Shown: positions 5,911 to 8,608 of the stretch, in pieces
How positions within the stretch are numbered: the stretch's first letter is position 1
Layout of the letters: each line of letters starts with the position of its first letter
From: Dehalococcoidia bacterium
Lineage (GTDB): Bacteria; Chloroflexota; Dehalococcoidia; Plut-88900
Direction of reading: 5' to 3'
DNA length: 8,608 nucleotides
Assembly (NCBI GenBank): GCA_012270635.1
Contig: JAAXHX010000131.1
Location: forward strand, 2,285 to 10,892
Translations under genes and position numbers: made by a program
Notes under the pieces: model-generated
The model's input: the letters and a program-made list of their open reading frames with translations, nothing else
What the model was told of the DNA's origin: nothing
The model's database searches: none

Positions 5911-8608
5911 CTACCCGGCGAAGTAGAGCTGGAGGACCTCCAGGACTTCGCCCCTGGTTATGGTGTCTGCGAAGTAGTCTTGCACGGCCTGGACCGCTTC
6001 ATCCTTGCTGATGTCGCCGCTGTCGTCCAGGTCGTAGGCGTTGTCCAAGCCCTGGTTGTTGACGGCGATGGCAACGGCCACGGAGGCGCTGGCGCCCGAC
6101 GGATCGGTCGCGTTGACGGTCAGGCTGTAGCCGGTGGTGGTCTCGTAGTCTAGGGATGCGCCCTCGGCCAGGGTGATCTGACCGGCGGAGTCTATGGCGA
6201 AGCTCTCTGCGCCGTCTCCCTCAAGGCTGTAGGCGATTTCGTCGCCGTTGGCGTCCGTGGCAGCCACGGGGGCACCGACGTTGGCGCCGGAGGCGGCAGT
6301 CTCGTCTATGCTGCGGGAGGCGGAGTCGGCCCCAAAGGCGGGGGCGTTGTTGACCGCGTTGGCGGTGGCCGCCGAGGCGCTCTGTCCGGAGGTTACGGCG
6401 TCGGTGTAGGCGACGCTGGCCTGCAGCATCATGCCGGAGTCCTCCATCACCGGGGTGTAGGAAGCTTCCATGGCCCCTTCGATGTCGGCCCAGGTCTCGC
6501 CGTCCGAGGAACTGGCCCACTGCCACTGCGCATCGCTTACGGGGGCGTTGCCGTCGCTCAGGGAGGCGGTTACCGCTTCCCCAACAGCCGGGCTGTCAGT
6601 GGAGAGGGTTACCGAGCCGGCTTGCTGCACGGCGGTTTCCTCTTGGATGACCGGCAGGTCGTTCTCATCGGTGACGTTGATGGTGACCATGATGGAGTCG
6701 GCGGCCCCAGACGGGTCCGTCGCCGTCACCATCACCATGTACTCGTTCTTCGTCTCGTAGTCCAACGCAGCCTTGGTCTCCAACTGTCCGTTGTCCCTAT
6801 CTATCCCGAAGGAGTCCGCATCCGCACCGCTCAGGGTGTGGATTAGCGCATCCCCGTTAGCATCGGATGCTGACACCGCATCCCCGAACGTTACGCCCGC
6901 ATCCGTGTTCTCAGCAACCGACCGGCTCGTCTCTTCCGACTGGTCCCCAGGCGTGTTCGCGTCCTGGTCAGGGAACGCCGGGGCAGTGTTGGCAGCATTG
7001 CTAGTCTGTACGTTCTTTTCCAGTATGGCTACAGCTACATCCGCCTCACCTATGTTGTCTGTATAGGTGACCCTGACCGACAGCCTGTCACCCCCCGCAT
7101 CATCGTCAGTCGGTACGTAGGTGGACGACGTGGCCCCTTCAATCGTACAGAGCGCGCTAGCCGCCGCATCATCATCATCATCACAAGCAGCCGGGGGCGC
7201 AGCGTCTTTGAAGTTGTCGAAGGCACTCTCTTTGTCGGTGCCCTTGTACCACTGCCACTTGGCGCTGGTAACCCCACCGTCAGCGTCGCTCAGCGTGGCC
7301 GTCACAGGACGACTCACCTGCGGCTCCCTCTGGGACAGACTTATGGAACCAGCGTCCTCTGCATCCGTCACATTAACCGTCACGTTCAGCCTGCTGGTCA
7401 GTTTCCGGTCATCAGCGCCGGACGTGGCCACGATGGTTATCGAGTACGAACCCTGCTCCTCGTGGTCCGGTTCATGACTGGTCGATACAGTCAACGCACT
7501 ATCGCTCGAATCGATGTCGAACTTCTTGGCGTCATCTCCCTCAAGACTGTAAGTGACTGTAGTGTCTGCTGTATCCCGGTCAGTCGCATCATAGGCGTCA
7601 GTCCGCAAGGTTGCAGTGGTGTCGTCTTCATCAGTCCGAAGCTGCTTGCTAGCGTCTTTTTCGGTTACCCACAGGGTCACCGGGGCACCTTCCATAAACG
7701 TCGGCGCTTCGTTCAGGTTCCCTACGCTGATGTTCACGTCCTGGGTCCCCATCGCACCCGACGGATCCTCCGCCTTCACCGTTATTACATAGACGTTGTC
7801 GCTGGCGGTGCCGCCTACGTCGTTCGGCGTCTCGAAGTCAAACTTAGCGTTGACCTTCAACTGGCCCGTGGAACTGTCTATGGTGAACTTCTCATCGTCA
7901 CTGGCACCAGGGGCGTTCTCAGCATCCTCCACGATGGAGTAGATCAGGATGTCATTGTCCGCGTCCGACGCCGACACCGCCTTACCCACGTTCGTCCCCT
8001 CCGACGCATTCTCGTCCACCGACCGGGTTACCGTGCCATCGTCGTTCTGCTGATCCTCAAACGATGGCGCAGCGTTGGCCACCGTCTTCGCCTCCACCCG
8101 GTTGTCACTCACCACAGACGCACTCTTCCCCGCCCCAAAGCTGTCTTCATACACCACCGTCGCCCGCAGATAGCTCCCAACGTCCGCCGCCACAGGACTC
8201 CGCGACGCCGACGCCGCCCCCTCTATGTCCTCCCACGTCTCCCCGTCCTCAGACCTCGCCCACTGCCACGCTTCATCCGTCGAACCCTCCGGGTCCTCCA
8301 GAGTCGCCAGCAACCCACGCCCAGCCTGCGGCTGCGGCTTGTTCAAGCTCACACTGCCGTCTTCGTCCACGTCCTCCACCGTCACCGTGACATCGTGCTC
8401 CCCGCCAGTGGCCTTCAGCGTTACCACGTATACGTTCCGGTTCGCCAGCGTCCCCGTCGCCTGAGCCTGCGGAGACTCGTAGTTAGGCGACTCCTTGAAC
8501 GCCAACACCCCGCCCTCTATCGTGAACAGGTCTGCGTCATCCCCGTTCAAAGACCACTCTATCGGGTCCCCATCCTGGTCACTCGCTACAAACACCGCCA
8601 CAGGCTCC
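5911..8608 (-). CDS. Giant cadherin/Ig-like modular protein with EF-hand (dockerin-like) C-terminus, N-terminus outside window
   Basis: The frame is open to the right edge; a GTG at 8601 is only an internal Val, and the visible part reads EPVAVFVASDQDG onward. Numbering from 8601: cadherin-like 1-81, Ig-like 82-170 (WQW 112-114), cadherin-like 178-297, cadherin-like 300-413, Ig-like 417-532 (WQW 449-451), cadherin-like 540-648, Ig-like 662-750 (WQW 693-695), cadherin-like 753-848, EF-hand tail 853-896. Recurrent motifs are SLEGDDA/SGADA, SFxID, LDYET and ATDPSGA. The protein is very acidic and Cys-poor: the only two Cys (473, 485) bracket a poly-Asp loop. No transmembrane anchor is visible, so it is probably secreted or tethered by a partner through the EF-hand tail. 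Codon choice changes near 6710. It ends 66 nt before the TTG gene. The role, likely adhesion or surface architecture, is inferred from architecture only. Confidence 0.9.
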   Translation of the reverse strand, partial: EPVAVFVASDQDGDPIEWSLNGDDADLFTIEGGVLAFKESPNYESPQAQATGTLANRNVYVVTLKATGGEHDVTVTVEDVDEDGSVSLNKPQPQAGRGLLATLEDPEGSTDEAWQWARSEDGETWEDIEGAASASRSPVAADVGSYLRATVVYEDSFGAGKSASVVSDNRVEAKTVANAAPSFEDQQNDDGTVTRSVDENASEGTNVGKAVSASDADNDILIYSIVEDAENAPGASDDEKFTIDSSTGQLKVNAKFDFETPNDVGGTASDNVYVITVKAEDPSGAMGTQDVNISVGNLNEAPTFMEGAPVTLWVTEKDASKQLRTDEDDTTATLRTDAYDATDRDTADTTVTYSLEGDDAKKFDIDSSDSALTVSTSHEPDHEEQGSYSITIVATSGADDRKLTSRLNVTVNVTDAEDAGSISLSQREPQVSRPVTATLSDADGGVTSAKWQWYKGTDKESAFDNFKDAAPPAACDDDDDAAASALCTIEGATSSTYVPTDDDAGGDRLSVRVTYTDNIGEADVAVAILEKNVQTSNAANTAPAFPDQDANTPGDQSEETSRSVAENTDAGVTFGDAVSASDANGDALIHTLSGADADSFGIDRDNGQLETKAALDYETKNEYMVMVTATDPSGAADSIMVTINVTDENDLPVIQEETAVQQAGSVTLSTDSPAVGEAVTASLSDGNAPVSDAQWQWASSSDGETWADIEGAMEASYTPVMEDSGMMLQASVAYTDAVTSGQSASAATANAVNNAPAFGADSASRSIDETAASGANVGAPVAATDANGDEIAYSLEGDGAESFAIDSAGQITLAEGASLDYETTTGYSLTVNATDPSGASASVAVAIAVNNQGLDNAYDLDDSGDISKDEAVQAVQDYFADTITRGEVLEVLQLYFAG
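5914..6045 (-). other. EF-hand/dockerin-like C-terminal tail
   Basis: The last 44 residues contain a textbook 12-residue EF-hand calcium loop, DLDDSGDISKDE (6033-5998): Asp at positions 1 and 3, Ser at 5, Gly at 6, Ile at 8, Glu at 12. A second helical half, ITRGEVLEVLQLYF, follows but lacks a second calcium loop. In dockerins such a segment binds a cohesin domain; here only one loop is complete, so the term dockerin-like is used with caution. Confidence 0.75.
7135..7245 (-). repeat. Ig-module insertion with Cys-bounded poly-Asp loop and GAT repeat
   Basis: The middle Ig-like module carries about 30 extra residues between WQW and the IEGA motif. They include two Cys 12 residues apart (codons 7185-7183 and 7149-7147), with five Asp directly after the first. 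The Asp run is encoded by five identical GAT codons (plus strand ATC x5, 7168-7182), a microsatellite able to change length in frame. Confidence 0.75.

Noticed and set aside
5173..6153. 326-codon plus-strand open frame spanning two surface-protein genes
   Set aside because: It is antisense to two well-supported genes and their spacer, with a repetitive Gly/Val/Asp composition caused by the C-ending codons of the sense strand.
7168..7182. ATC repeat considered as part of a CRISPR-like or structural DNA repeat
   Set aside because: It is a simple trinucleotide run of five units inside a coding frame, with no spacers or flanking repeats. No CRISPR array, tRNA, rRNA or insertion sequence was recognised anywhere in the window.

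Overview
The window is a high-GC bacterial segment whose genes all lie on the minus strand, so it is transcribed from high to low coordinates. The best guess for the source is a Chloroflexota organism, of SAR202/Dehalococcoidia type. This rests on very long secreted proteins made of cadherin-like and Ig-like modules, a dockerin/EF-hand-like C-terminal tail, a Pro/Thr (PEPTATP-type) stalk before a C-terminal membrane anchor, and a ureABC operon of separate small subunits. It is an inference from style, not from a marker gene.

Layout in order of transcription. (1) 8608-5911: the C-terminal ~898 residues of a giant modular surface or secreted protein, ending in an EF-hand/dockerin-like segment; its N-terminus is outside the window. 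(2) 5844-4204: a complete 546-aa protein with a TTG start, signal peptide, three ~104-residue repeats, one cadherin-like module, a Pro/Thr stalk and a C-terminal transmembrane anchor. It follows gene 1 by only 66 nt and is probably co-transcribed. (3) A strong intrinsic terminator at 4122-4153, then a candidate promoter. (4) ureA, ureB and ureC (4046-1680), tightly packed with good Shine-Dalgarno sites. (5) A ~310-nt gap without a convincing gene. (6) 1370-1: the signal peptide and first ~440 residues of a second giant cadherin/Ig-like protein, open to the left edge.

Two points stand out. First, UreC keeps every metal ligand and catalytic His/Lys/Asp position but has lost the loop that carries the usual GPAxGTxATTCTPG signature (about 10 residues shorter), has Val in place of the flap Cys next to the catalytic His, and has Gly in place of the Ala that follows DSQ. 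No ureD/E/F/G lies in the window. It may therefore be a divergent urease-family enzyme with altered substrate handling. Second, the right-hand giant gene shows an internal change of codon style near 6710 (third-position G or mixed, to third-position C), while the encoded module motifs stay the same. This suggests the gene was assembled from modules of different history. The same two module types (cadherin-like and WQW Ig-like) in the same order occur in both giant proteins flanking the urease operon.
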